Assembly: GCA_002786025.1 (NCBI GenBank)
Contig: NHNW01000045.1
Location: 248,001 to 312,000 of the forward strand
Length of the DNA stretch: 64,000 nucleotides
Reading direction: 5' to 3'
DNA from: Zasmidium citrigriseum
Taxonomy: Eukaryota; Ascomycota; Dothideomycetes; Mycosphaerellales; Mycosphaerellaceae
Shown in pieces: positions 20,994 through 33,683 of this stretch (within the stretch, counting starts at the first letter, position 1; each line of letters starts with the position of its first letter). Under the pieces are notes generated by a model. That model was not told the DNA's origin. It saw only the letters and a list, made by a program, of their open reading frames with translations, and did not search any database. The position numbers were made by a program, and so were the translations under genes.

Positions 20994-22927
20994 TCATCTC
21001 GGCCGTCCGCGCGCGCTCGTCCATTTCATCTGAATCCATTCGAAAGGCGCAGATCGGTTCGCACGTCTCAAGTAGGTTGCGGCCGGAGTCCAGTCTGCCC
21101 AAACAGGGCGCTGCGAACTTGACCAGGTGCGGAAAGATTGTCCAGAGCGGTAGAATTTGAAGACCAGTCGTACTCCAGCCAGAATTCCAACGACGAGGAA
21201 GAGCTTGAAGAGAAGCATCAAAGTCGAGGATTCGGCGTTCTCGTCGTATTCGATAAGGTCGGAGTATCGTAGGACGGCGTGGTCTTTGTCGAGTGCAGCC
21301 ACGCGGTAGTGGGTGAATGGCTTCTCGCCTGAGGGTACCGATGGCAGGTCGAAAGCTGCTTCGAAACCGGTCTTGGGGACGATGTCGATGTTCTCGAACT
21401 TTCGTGATCGTAGGTCTTCCGCTTGGCCTTCGAAATGTCGGTCGTCGTCTGGTTCTGATGACGCTTGATCGCGAGCAATTTCGAGAGCCCAATATGCTAC
21501 TTCTGTAGCACCATTCCAGCTGATATAGAGCGAGTCGTAATCGATCTTCCCTTGAGGTGGGTTCTTGGGGTTGCCGTACCAGTTGAGTACTTTGATAGCG
21601 CGGTAAGATTTGAACCGCTCGAGCCAGTAAAACCACGATGCTCCGAGATGTGTCTCGCAGAGCAAATCACCAGCTTGGTCGTATTCCGAGTATGCCGCGG
21701 CTGATCCCCATCCAACAAATGTCGTCTCGCTTTCCGGAAGTACTTGCACAGATCCTTGAGATGAAGCCAGAATTCCTTGCAGTGACTCCAGCGATTGGAC
21801 TAGTCTTGCAGTTTTGTTGGGAATGTCGAGCTTGATGAACATGGCCCGACTTTGTGGAGCGTCAGTATGCAGTGGTCCCGCTTTGCTGTTGTCGAACAAA
21901 GTCAGGACTCCCTCTTCCTCTGAGATCCATCTCGCATCATGCTGCCACTTGAAGTTCGTCGCTCGTCCATCTGACAGATCTTTGAATTGATTGTCTCGTC
22001 CTCCAAGAATCCAGAGGATTTCACCAGTCGGACTGATGCACGTCACGGAGTGGAAATGCCTGGACGAGATGAGGTAGTTGCCCTGTGAGTCTTTGTCGAT
22101 GCTGTTCAGGTGGTAGAAGTCGAATGGAATCGTCTCCCAGTATCCTCCGAATGGGTTCGTCATGTAGGTATCGGCCGGGTCGAAGTGATCGGAAACACGC
22201 CATTGGAAGAGCAGTTCGCCAGACTCGAGATCGATCTCCTGGAAGAGGTTGTCAACAACCCATCCATGTTCCCCTCGACCCATTCCCATTCCCCTCAAGT
22301 CCGCCGTCGTAGTGTTGTAAACCGTGAGCAAGGCCGTTCCATTTTCGGTGATTTTGAATTCGTGCAGGTCTCCAAATAGATCCTCCCCAACAGCCGAAAC
22401 CATGCGGACAACCTGATACGTGGAATCGATCTGAGACAAGTTAGAAGCCGGACAGTCAGGGATGTGAAGCTTGATGTTACCATGAAATAGACTCCCCGAC
22501 CGGAAGTTGCTGCCTTCTCACCGCTCCACAGAGTTAGGTAGTCTTCGCCCTTGTATCGCTGGACCTTCAGATTCGCGGTGGCGCCAAAGTCGTCACTCGT
22601 CCACACCAAGTTGCCCTGGGCATCCAATACCATCGGGCCGGGCCGTTCGACTGAAGGGCCATTGGGTGTGAGGAGCACATGACCTTGGTCGCATCGATCA
22701 TCCCATCGTATCTGTCTCGGTTGCGGTCCTTGAAGGTGGAAAGAGGTGAATTGTTGCGTGGGGTAGGCGCCGTAGACTCCCAGGTCGAAGAATGCCGGGC
22801 CGAGGCTGGGGAAGACGAAGGCGAGTATCGGTAGGAAGCATTGGTGAACCAGGAGTAGCGAGAGCAGTGCAGCGAGTGCGATCAAAATCCACTTGATGGC
22901 ACTGCGGGCGTATTTAGCCCAACCCAT
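20994..22927 (-). CDS. Membrane-anchored ASST (arylsulfotransferase-like) family protein
   Basis: Exons 22927-22481 and 22430-20994, joined over a 50-base intron in phase 0 (GTAACA donor, CTAAC branch region, CAG), give 627 residues. A membrane segment at about residues 11-34 (WILIALAALLSLLLVHQCF) and another near residue 565 (LMLLFKLFLVVGILAGVRL) flank a beta-propeller-like domain. ASST-family landmarks include GNLVWTSDDFG, DLHEFKITENGTALLTVY, FHSVTCISPTGEILWILGG and WQHDARW. The family name comes from a bacterial aryl sulfotransferase; for the many fungal members the substrate is unknown, so the activity should not be taken as shown. Confidence 0.85.
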
Positions 22928-24754
22928 GATGGGAAGAATTGGAAAGCGTAGGGGGAGGGCCGGCGTCGTCCTTCATGGCACGCAATTCAAAGGGAAAGAA
23001 GGCATTGGCGAGGCAGGGAGGTCGAGAGTAAAATAAAGCAAAGGAACAATGCGAAAGAAGTTGCGCTTCAAAGTGGCAGGAGGTCGAGATAGCCGGCCGG
23101 GGTGGTCAAGCCCATGCGCCGCGCACGTTGCCATGATGCGCGGCGACGACAGCGACAATTGACCAGCAGAGGCCCGCCGCTGCCCGCTGCCATTCACTCG
23201 CGAGGGCAGAGCAGTGGCCAGTCGCAGTTCGGAGCATCCACTCCCGCGCCAAGCCGATCGCTCCGCTGCCCAGCGCTGGCCGCCGCGGATTGAAAGATAA
23301 AATCCAGCTTGGTGTGCGGCATCTCAGAGGCGCAGCATCACCGCGATGTCGCCATGCAGCATCCAAGATGGACAGGCACACATACGCGCATCTGCACCGT
23401 CCAGGAGTGCTCTGCGCGGCCGCGCTGGGTCCCCATCAGCACTCAATTCCAGCCTTGCGTGATTGCGTAGATGCCAAGCGGTGATGCGTCCGCGGTGGGT
23501 TTCTGCGCCTGGGGGAGATTGGCCTCGATTGGGGCAGGCGTCTCAGTGTTTCAAGGTGTTGGTCGCCACCGACAGCTCTGCTCGCGATACCGCGACTTTT
23601 GCCGTGCGAGCTGGCCAATGCCGTCGCTGAGCACTCCCTGTCCAGCCGACTCTGCGCGCAGTGTGTGCTCACGAGCTGGCGGCAGCTGATCCACGATTGG
23701 CAGGTACGGCGCACTGGATACAGAGTGAGCGGTCGTCTGGCGATGTAAGCGCGGATTGCCTGCCAGAAAGACGTGGATGCATGCTCGCGAGAGTCCACGA
23801 CATTCCTTCACCACGCTGTGAGTGGAGGAGACTCGTTCTAGGGCAAGCCACCCTCAACCGAGCCGGCTTGGCAGCATGTCACTCAGCGGCGGATGGTCGT
23901 GGCGACCGACTCGTGCGAGGACTCTCTGGCGGGCGGCGTGATAAGATGAAAAGCACGACATGCCGCGCCGCCGCGCTGTCGTATCGATGGGAGCATGAAC
24001 GACGCCTGCAGGTCTCCTCGCGTATAGCGTACCGAGTATCGTATACCTCTCCTTCGAAAATTGTGTAATCGCCCGGGCCCGGTACTTACGAGCGGTACGA
24101 GCACCGCGTACGAGGAGGAGGACAGGAGGGACGAGTTGGTGTCACGTGGCCGTTCCAGGAAAAACATCCAGGAAAAGAATCCATATCAGAGGAAGAAAAA
24201 GAGGCATCGTATGCGAAAGGCTGCGAGGAACGACGGCTGAATATAAGAAATTCTGGTGCCTGGTGCGTTCGTACAATGTACGATTCTGCGTCAGCCCCCA
24301 ACAGCTGCCGCATCTCGGAGCGCGACGCGTCCGAAGGAGCCATTCCTGTCCACGGTCCTGCGAAATGCGAGCGGCCAAGTCAAACAATCCATGCTGGATG
24401 AAGTGATGTCGAAATAAGGCTGGTGTCGCCAGACGCAAGCCGCGGACTGCGATGTCTTATACCTGGCGAGCATTGTCCTTTTGGGTAATTTTGGACGTGG
24501 CTTGGCTTGCGATTGGTCGCCATACGGGGCACAGCATGCCTGAGGCATGTCAATCGACGCCATTGGTAACGGCAAGGCTGAGGATGCGCCGTCGAGAGCA
24601 TCCACAGCATCGGTATGCCGATCGACCTAAGGCAACACGGGCGGATCCCGCGTCTCGTGGCCGAGAGGAAATATTTTCCTACACACGCTCACGAGTGAGC
24701 CTGAATTCTCAATTAGCCTCCAGCTCCTTTTTTATTAATGAATGACTGGCAGAT
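22928..24754. other. GC-rich intergenic stretch, 1.8 kb
   Basis: Many short overlapping frames on both strands, as expected in GC-rich DNA with few stops, and no domain or consistent splice model. I see no gene. Confidence 0.5.
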
Positions 24755-26320
24755 ATGTCGCCATTGGAAGACCTTCCAGCAGAGATATTCGTTCACATCG
24801 CCGATCAAGTCGCTGCTACTGCATCCCTTGCCTCCTTCGCGGCCACCTCCAGGCGATGTCAAGACCACGTGGAAACCGTTCGCTTTCGCCATTTGATTGT
24901 CAAAGCCTCAACATTGCCGGACTTCATTCGCATTGTCAAAGGCCGCCGATTCTCGGCCATCAGAGCGCTTTCTTTTGAGATCGACACCATTGAAGCAGGA
25001 CCAGGCAGCGATGGAGCAGTTCGAATCGCACCGCAACAGCTACAATTCGACAGCGAGGCCTTCACGGATGCAATTTCAGGACTTCTCACGGCGTTGAAGG
25101 AGAAGCATGAAAGCATTGCATCTCCCGGTGATCATCCAGGAGCCGACTTGTGGCTGAGCTGCAAGATACGGCACCATGAACGTCCTGATCAAAATACCAT
25201 GACCGACAGCTTTGCCTATATGACAAGTGATGGTCAGGAAGGCCAAAGGGGCTACGAACGGGCTTGGGTTAAGCTGTTGGAGCACCGACTGCCTGGTGGT
25301 CTCACTATGCCTTTGGTCACTGGCTTCCGAAATGCAGACATGGGCGACAACTACCTCTATCAGAGGGTCTGGCCTGCTTCGTGGTTGGCACTGTTTTCAC
25401 GTTTCCCGAACTTGAAGACTGTCCATGCGGGAGTCTTTGACGATGAACGCAAAGATCTGTCAGGTCGGATTGAAGCACGAAATGGTAAGTGAAAAGTCTT
25501 CCTCTCTATACTTTACTCTAGCTAATATTCTGCAGCTTTTGCTGCAAGTCTTTCCTCATTACCTTCTGGACTCAAAGACCTGTCACTCACATACCAAGGC
25601 GCAAAGCCAAACAACGAACTTCTCCGACCGCCTCAGCTAGAATCTCCATCAAGCCTCGGCATCTTCTCATCTTCACTAGCCATCTTCTCCAAGCAACTCG
25701 TCAGGCTTCGACTTGATCTCGCCGTCCTCAACCTCGCCGACTTCTTCCGCACCTCCGCGCAAGACGCCTGGTCCAACCTCCAAACCCTTCAACTCCAATG
25801 GCAGCAAATCGCCTCTCCAGACGGATCTTGGTACTTCGATCTCGACCCTAGAATGACCATGGAGGAGTTCCAGGAGAATGAAATGGATCCCGATGCGCAC
25901 ACTCTTGATGAGATGCGGGAGTACTGGAATGAAGATGAACTCCCTGCTGCAATGGACGTGCCTTGCCTCACTTTTCGAACCGCCGCGAATCCGGGGAAGA
26001 TGAAGGAGGTGTATCTTGCCGCCGCGGATGCGGTGAAAGTGATGCCGGAGCTGAGGTTGCTGGAGCTGGAGTTTCAGATTCTTGGGGCGACGCAGTTGGG
26101 CCATGGAGAGCATGCATTTCGCTTTGTGCATGGAGAGGACAGGTGGCTGACGGACTTCGATGCTGAGATCAAGGTCGTTTGGGAAGCCACTCCAGCCTTT
26201 GAAGTCGATTCTGAGGTGATCCGGGCTTGGAAGAGTGTGGCGACGACCAAAGGCGCTACCATTGCGCTCTATTTGGGCGAGGGGCCTGGCGAGCAGTCAC
26301 AGCCGAAGTTGCTTGAGTGA
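24755..26320 (+). CDS. F-box-like protein
   Basis: Exons 24755-25484 and 25536-26320, joined over a 51-base intron (GTAAGT to TGCAG), give 504 residues. The N-terminus LEDLPAEIFVHIADQV with FAATSRRCQ is an F-box, the Skp1-binding module of SCF ubiquitin ligases. The rest is a long alpha/beta region with leucine-rich segments (SGLKDLSLTYQG, LVRLRLDLAVLNLADFF, LRLLELEFQIL), as in many fungal F-box proteins of unknown target. Its stop is only 39 bases from the stop of the convergent Zn2Cys6 gene. Confidence 0.78.
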
Positions 26321-26359
26321 AATCACGCCATCAATGGGCCATCTCCGCGGGTCCTCTGG

Positions 26360-27875
26360 TCATACACTGTGCGATCGAAGCGCAACGGCAGTCTTGCCTT
26401 TCTGCATCTTCGATTGCAAAGCTTCTCGCAGGTCGTTGAACGCGGCAGCATTCGCTCGATCGTTCTCCGTGCACCCTTCACCATTGAGGATAGGAATAAC
26501 CCAATCGAGGATTTGACCAAGATACCAAATTCCCAGTCCCGAAGGCTCTTCGAACTGCAGACGTTGCATCGCATCTGGCAAGCCCTGGCTCAAGACCAAC
26601 AGCTGACGTCCATGAATGAAGAACGGCACCGACTTCCACATGTCCTTAATCAGACCCGCAGCCTCGTTTTCCAGCTTCTCGTCAAGCATTCGAACTCCCT
26701 GGCACAGACGCAGCAACTTAATCACCAACAGTCGGGTAACACGCCATTGATTATAAATGAGCGCAACATCCATCGTCCCAAACGTCTCAAAGACATACTC
26801 TTCCTTCGGATTCGGCCCCAGAACTCCCAACCCCGCCGCCGGCTGCGTAATGGTATGTTCCTCCGGATGCCAATCCTTTGGCACCGAAGCCCACCAACTC
26901 CAAAACTCCCCATCGAACTTCTCGATCTGGCCTTGCAGCGAAGTGACCAGCTCCGCGGTTTTCGTTTTCGCGAATTTCTGGCCCAGTCGCATGGCATACG
27001 CGATCAAGCCATCTAGCCTCAACGCTGGGTTTATACTATCCTCATCGTCCGTCACGTATGCCAACAACGCCATATCGACATCCGCGTCGAAACACCCGCC
27101 CATCGCTCTCCGTAGAGAATTACTCCTCGTAGCGTGCAAAAGACTTCTGCTCACTTCACTCTCGAAATTCCTCGCCCCACGCAATCTTACCAAGCCCGTC
27201 GCGGCGTTCTGATGGACATGAGATAAAGCAATTCTCTTTCTCCGGGCTTTTATCAGTTCTGCGAAATCGAGCAGGAGGACGGCGAGGAGGGTCGAGTCGG
27301 CGAGACATTCCGTCGGAGAACTTATGGCGGAACGCATGGCTTCTGAGGCGCGCACGAGGGATTCGGCGTGCCAGATGGAGTCCAAAGAGAGGTGATGGTA
27401 CGAGGCTACGCAGCGGGAGGCGACGACTTCCATTGCTAGGGCTAGTAATGAGGAGGGCGCTGCTTGGTTGTAGAGTGGGATGAGGTGGTCGAAATGACCC
27501 CGGGAGGTGAGAGGGTTTCGGCCGGAGGTGATGTATTTGTTGAAGAAGAAGGTTACGCTCACGGTGCCTGGATCCGGGGCGATGGTCTGTGGAAGGGTGA
27601 GGGCATCTTCCTCTCCGATGGGGATTGTGTCTTTTCTCTTGCGCCGCGTGCGTGTTTTCTCGGCTTGGTCGATGAAGAGGAAGCCGTTGGTGTCGCGGTA
27701 GCCCTGGATGAACACATTGTGAGTGAGAGAACAGATGGAGATGGGGTGGGGTGTGTCTTACCGGACATTCTTTCCCCTTCGACGTACACTTCCTACACGC
27801 CGGCTTCGTCAAATCACACCTCGTATGTTTCTTTCGACACGCATGACATCCCAAGCTGAAATGTCGATTCACCAT
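26360..27875 (-). CDS. Zn2Cys6 transcription factor with fungal_trans_2-type C-terminus
   Basis: Exons 27875-27762 and 27703-26360 give 485 residues. The zinc cluster uses Cys 10, 13, 20, 27, 30 and 37 (GCHACRKKHTRCDL, then ACRKC). The intron falls right after KECP, and splicing restores the PGYRDTNGFLFIDQ block that follows the zinc cluster in this class. The long helical C-terminal region (VTFFFNKYI, LLLDFAELI, DVALIYNQWRVTRLLVIKLL) resembles the fungal_trans_2 domain. No target is evident from neighbours. Confidence 0.88.
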
Positions 27876-28738
27876 CCTGCCGCCTGCCAAAATCGCAACG
27901 AAGAATCCTCGGCCATTGCGAAATCAAGGTGGACTCCATCTCTTTTTTCATGCGGACTCCGGCATTGCACAAAACGGATCCACACAAGACCTCAGAAAAA
28001 CCACGCCACGCATTCGGTTCTTGTTGGTCCTAAGGAGCGAGCTGAAGTCATGAAGTAATAAGTCGATTTTTTTGCTGATTCAGAATCGAGGGCTAGCCTT
28101 TTCGGGGAACTTTTGAGAAGGTTTCGGCATGCCGTGGGAGCGGTGCCTGGAAGGGGATTCCTGAAAGATCGTTCCTGGGGATGGATCGGAGTGTTTCTTG
28201 ATCCTTCGTTGGGGTTTGGTATGGGGGCGAAGATGTGCCGGATGGCGTTCTTGGGGACTGGAAGGCTTAGCCAAGGAGATCGTTTGCATGGAGGAGTTGG
28301 GGATGGTTGATATGCAGTGTGTGAAGACCGGGCAGGAACGACTCCTTCGTCTTCCCTAAAAGAGTCTCTGCTTTGGCTGAAGCAACACAAACCCTTTTCA
28401 TCCCCTGCTTCAGTTTCGATGTGAAAATGGCTCTTCATACCTCGCCGTCGAAAAGACAAAATCACCAACAGAGATCTGCTTGATCCTTAAACATGTCATA
28501 CTCGTTGACACATCTTGCACAAAAGTCTATTAGAGACAAATCCACCAAAGTAAAAGTCGAGGTCGATGAAGGATTGTCCAGTTCACACTGCAGTGAAAGG
28601 TCGAGATATGATCGTACGATAAATGGATGTTGGAAGGGTTATAACAAGTCTATCCTGACAGATATGAGAAGAAATCCATGCATTCCTCCACCTTCATTCC
28701 CATCGCTCTGAGAAATGGAAGAGAAACAGTTTCAGACA
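27876..28738. other. Gene-free stretch
   Basis: Between the promoter of the Zn2Cys6 gene and the 3' end of the Ser/Thr-rich gene. Open frames here lack an ATG in a sensible place and any domain. Confidence 0.45.
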
Positions 28739-31700
28739 TTACACATTGATTCCCGTCATCCCATTCCCCGTCAACGCCAGCGGAGCACAGTTCTGCGCAG
28801 CACCGCCAACGATGGTATAAACCAGATCGCTACTCTCCAAGATCGAAGCCCCATTATCAAGATCATCGACCAAAAAGACCTTATTCGTCTGGCCTTGAAG
28901 ACCGCAGACAAACGGCCAGAGATAGTTACCCAGAGAATCCACAGCGACGAGCACAGGGTCGTTCGCTGCGTCGGTCTGGAACGGTACCAGGTTGAGGAGC
29001 GATGCTCCAACGGGAATGTCGCCCCAGCCTGCCAGTCTGAAACGCGAGGCACCGAGAGAGGTCAATTCGTTCGGGAAGTAGTGCAACAGACGGGAGCTGG
29101 AGTCGCCGAAGACGACGTCGTTGGATTGGTCCCAGACGAAGGAGCTGGAGCTTAGGCTTGAGACGTCTGCGTTGTTGGTGGAGACGAAGAGGGAGCCGTC
29201 GGAGCCGGGTTGCAGGAGGAGGGATTTGGTTGTGTCGGTGATTGTGATTGGAGCCGAATTGACTTTGTCTGTGGTTGGGAGGGTTGCGTTGGAGGAAGGG
29301 GAGGGGACGCTGTTGGATGCGGTGGTCGATGTCGAGGTGAAAGTAGATGAGGGTGCGGAGGTGGCGCCGGTGGACAGGATGATGGATGCAGTCGAGCTGG
29401 CAATGAGGCCGCCTGTGGAGAGTGGCACAGTCTGGTTTGCTGCCACGGTAGAAGACGAGACTGGTGCCGTGCCAAGAGGAATGGTGGCAGATTCGCTAGA
29501 GCTTGGTGTGGAGGTTGGAAGACCAAAGGTGGAGTTGGCTGGACGAGAGACCGTGACGAAACCAGTGCTGCCAATAGGGTCTGAAGAAGTTCTTGGAATG
29601 GCTGCACCAGTCGAGAGAGGCACAGTGTCGTTCGAACTGGGGGTCAGGGTAGGCGCAGTCCCCAGAGCACTGCTAAGGGATGAAAGGGCTGATGTGTGGT
29701 TCGCTGCGAACGAAGTTGGGAGGGCAGCAGTGCCGGTACCAACCATCGAACTGGTGGCGTTGACAGGCATGGGCGAGATTGTTCCAACACTTGCGGTGGA
29801 AGTTCCATTGACTGCCTGAGTTGGGGCCGTGCCAGTTGGCATGGTCGAATTGGCTGCAGATACGGGTGCAGTGCCGGTGACGACAATCGAGAAGGTTGTC
29901 GAAGTCGAGACGGGAGCGGTTCCAGTGCTGCTAGTGACGACGGTAGAGCTCGACGAGGAGGGCGAGCCGGTGCTTAGACCGGTCGCATATAGCTGCTGTA
30001 CTTCCACCGCACGGCGAGCAAAGTTCCACTGAGTGCCAGGCTTGTGGACCGAATGAAGACCACGCTTCAATGCTACTTGTGTGGCTCCAGTAGGAGACGC
30101 ACCGCCATAAGCCACCGACTGCGAGACAGTGTCAACGGCGGCTTCGGCACTCTGAACGTCATCGGGTAGTGCAGCGATGATGGCGTCGACGACGGACTGA
30201 GCTGCGGCCAAGATCGTTGAGATAGCGTCCTTCGCAACGGTCTGGATAGTATCGCTCAAGGCCCGCTTCTGGATGCCGACAGAGCCTAGCCCGGGAATGA
30301 TTGAGCTTTCCACCGCAGAAACATCATCCACATCGCCAGAGTAGTATCCAAGAACATCGTTGAGGGTCTTATCGAAGTTGGCACCACAAGCCACAGCTGG
30401 GAGACCGCTGATGACCTCTGCAGTAGGTGCACTGCAGCCAAGTGGTCCATCATCTTCTGGTGTTGAAGAGGCAGTTGGAACAGTAGACGTCGTTGCTGTA
30501 TTGGTAGCGTCAGAGTCGCCCGGAGTTGACTGCGTGGCAGTGCTGCTGGAGGATGAATCTGACGACGCAGTTGAAGTGTCAACAGCGGCAGGAGACGACT
30601 GAGTTTCCGTTGATGAGTCGTCACCGCTCGAGGGGACCGAGCTCTCTGTGGACTGCGCCGAATCACTAGCAGTAGCTGCGCTGCTCTCCGTCGAGGTGGA
30701 CGAAGAGGTGTTCGAAGAGTCGTCATCGTTTGAAGGAGTAGAACTTTTGGTTGATTGAGGTGAGTCGCTGGCAGTAGCTGTGGTACTCTCCGTGGTCGAT
30801 GATGAGCTTGATGTATTCGATGAATTGTCGTTTGAAGGGGTTGAGCTCTCCGTCGATTGGGAAGAATCACTAGCCGTGACAGTGCTGGTCTCGGTAGCAG
30901 TTGACGAGGAGCTAGACGAATCGGAAGAATCATCGTTGGAATCATCCACTGTAGGTGAGGAAGTCTCAGTAGCGACAGGTGTTGACGACGATGTGCTGTC
31001 CGATGAGTTAGAGTCATCATCCTCAGAGCCTGGAGCGGACGACGATTCGGTGGCAGGAATTGTCGACGTAATCAGAGTGGGAGTGACCGTAACCGTGGAA
31101 GAGTCGTCCGTATCAGGGCTGCTACTGGCAGTGGCCGTGCTATCACCGCTCGCATCCCCTGAAGCCGTAGCGGTTGAAGTCTCAGTCGAAGTTGACGAGG
31201 AAGAGACCGGTGGATCGAGGGATGGGATGGCGTCTTCAGAAATACCAACTGCCTCAGCGCGGACTTCATTCAGAGCGGCGGCGGCTCCACTCTGAGTCGA
31301 GTAGCCGTTGACGTCGCTCAGCAATGTGCAGAGGCCGTACTGTACCGTCACAGCAACGCAGTCAGTAACGCCATTGCAGGCTGCCAAGCAGTTCTCGATG
31401 GTGTACTCTTCTCGCTTGCGGCTGCCACCTGTGATGGCTGTTCCCGAGTATGCCTTGTCGCACTGCATTGCGTAGGATGTGCCAGATGGGTCGACAAGTG
31501 TATCGCCACTCAAAGCAGGGCAAATGGCAGCATCACTCTTGGGCGTTGGAGAGACCGATTCGGTGGATGAAGTGCTCGTGCTTGTGCTGGAGCTTTCGCT
31601 GGAAGACGACGAGCTAGAAGAGGCATCGGCCGAAACACTGGAGCTGGATGAGCTGGAAGCCGCATCTTGGGATGCGCTAGATGAGGAAGTTGCGGCTTCA

Positions 31701-32442
31701 CCGGCGGATGTAGTCGAGGATGAGGATGTAGCCGTCTCGGCGACAGATGCTGAGGTCGAAGAAGCGGCTGGGGCAGCGTTCGTGGAAGTCGACGTCGACG
31801 TCGCTGTAGCTTGAGCCGCCACGGTCGTCGAGGTTACAGTCGAATGCGATGTGCTTGAGCTCGCTTTGGGAGAAGTAGTAATACAGCTGCATATGCTCGA
31901 AAGATGTTTTGGGCCAACGCCAGGTACGACGGTTCGGTAACGATGAGGACTGTAATCCTGATTAGTTAAGACAATTTGGCAAGGTCGGTATTACTCACTC
32001 GAGGAACCAAAAGTTACAGAAGGCCTCGGGCTGAGAGATGTCATCAAGCATCGCCGAGTAGTATGGATCTTTCTTAGTAGCGCAAGCTAGACCATCGTCA
32101 GCAGTGTCATATCTTTGCAGGCCTCGTAAGCATACCAGTGGGCTTAGGGGTTGGTGCCTTGATGGACGTAGGTGTCGGAGTGGCTGTAGCAGCAATGCAT
32201 TTGCACGCAGAAGAGATCGCCGAGGGCTTGACATTAGGAATAGGAGAATTCTTGCGCTTGGTCGCAAGCCAAAAGTTGCAAAACTGGGCATCTTGCTTGA
32301 AAGCATTTTGAACATCGCTCATGCCAGGAACATCTCCGTCGCATTGCGCGCGTGGGAAGAGATTGAAAGGCGAAGCGGTGGCATATTTAATGCAAGCGAC
32401 AACGAATGTAAGAAGGATAAGCTGAATGAAACGAGTGGTCAT
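28739..32442 (-). CDS. Large Ser/Thr-rich secreted wall protein with duplicated FCNFW module
   Basis: Exons 32442-32136, 32086-31999 and 31949-28739 give 1201 residues (introns of 49 bases each). The N-terminal signal peptide is FIQLILLTFVVACIKYATA. Two similar short modules follow: FCNFW at 54-58 with CKC at 80-82, and FCNFW at 125-129 with CSC at 152-154; an intron lies in each linker. A PAN/Apple-like Cys segment comes next (ENCLAACNGVTDCVAVTV), then about 300 residues of Ser/Thr-rich tandem repeats, a hydrophobic helical segment with QKRA and LKRG dibasic sites, GTAPVS-type repeats, and a C-terminal beta-rich domain ending in GNGMTGINV. No GPI signal is visible. Probably a heavily O-glycosylated wall or adhesion protein. 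Confidence 0.82.
30610..30900 (-). repeat. Coding tandem repeats of about 100 bases
   Basis: Three imperfect copies encode variants of TATASDSPQSTKSSTPSNDD followed by SSNTSSS. Landmarks recur near 30641, 30746 and 30844 on the plus strand. Such arrays in wall proteins often vary in copy number between strains. Confidence 0.6.
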
Positions 32443-33683
32443 GATGGGCTAAAACGAAAACAACACAAAGCGAAAGTGTGTACGGGATCGACCAACGTCG
32501 AGAGAGCGGTGGGGAGGGAAACTTCTCTAGACGGGGCCTGAGCTTTAAGAAGGCCTTTTTGGTATTGCGCCAGCGCCTACAGTGACGGAGGCGTTGCTTC
32601 TGCATCCTTCAACGATAGCAGAACGTGGTCAGGAAGCGCCTTCCAGAAGCCTTGAAAGCACGTGCGTGGATGCTGATGGCGAGCCACGTTCCGAATGCAG
32701 ATGCAGCAAGGCCATGCTCCTGGCGGCCGTTGGAAGAGGCTGAAGAAAAGGCCAAAGAGGCGATGTGCGGCAACTTTCCAGAAGCCAACGGTGAGCGTTC
32801 CTTCACGTTTTAAGGCAAGTCTCGACTTTCGCTCACAGGCCCGAATCGACAGCATTTGTCCAGGCATTCAGAGAGAGATATGGAAGATCGATGACAGTCT
32901 CGACGAATCGGTACAGTAGAAGGTCCTGTCATTCGATGTGGCGTCTGTTGAAGCCGACCCTCTTCCAGCATGTTTCAACCCAATCTCGGAGTCCGCGATA
33001 CCCAAAGCAGCCTCGTCGGTTCTGTTCGCTGTACACTCCTGGAGACATGCACAGAAAGAATCGCGTCACGCCATGCTCGCAAACTGAGAAGGCCCGTTTG
33101 GCGTCTGAATGGCCTCAGAGAGCAGCGCCACATCCAAGAATGGAGACTCCATGGCTGTGCTTGTTATCCAGTCAGCGACTCTCGCGCGTCAAAGGGGCAA
33201 GGCGTGGCCAGATGGAGAGACGAGGTGGAAGAGGTGTCGTCAAGAGAGAGGTTGTTAAGATTTGCTCGCCCCCTTGGCGCTTCGGCATCGTTGCGATTGG
33301 CGGAGAAGGATCCGTGCACGGCTCCTTCTTCACGTGCCGGGGTCTGGACAAACGTTGCCGAGCGAGCCACGAATCTCCATTGACCATCTTCTTCTACTCG
33401 ACATGTGCATCGTGTGCAAGCCATCAATGACTCTGCTTCTGACGGCCGCAGCATCTCAGCCAGCCAGGGACAGTCTTCCTTCTGCTCTCGACTAAGATCC
33501 CACGGCAAGATGCGACAAGAGAAAAGGGAGAGACGAATTCTAGATGCAAGACAATGCCGCCTCAAACACGGATCTGCTTTCCATGCGTGCATCACGCTCT
33601 CGTGATTGCCGATACATCGACTCTGTTGCCCACAGCAAACTCACAAACCATTCTTCGTACCTCTGGCCCTAACCGCGAACATC
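32443..33683. other. Gene-free stretch of 1.2 kb
   Basis: Upstream region of the Ser/Thr-rich gene and downstream of the PEBP gene. Overlapping frames on both strands with no domain; nothing supported. Confidence 0.45.

Noticed and set aside
27992..28468. 158-codon frame on the minus strand
   Set aside because: No ATG at its start and no domain; lies in an ordinary intergenic stretch.
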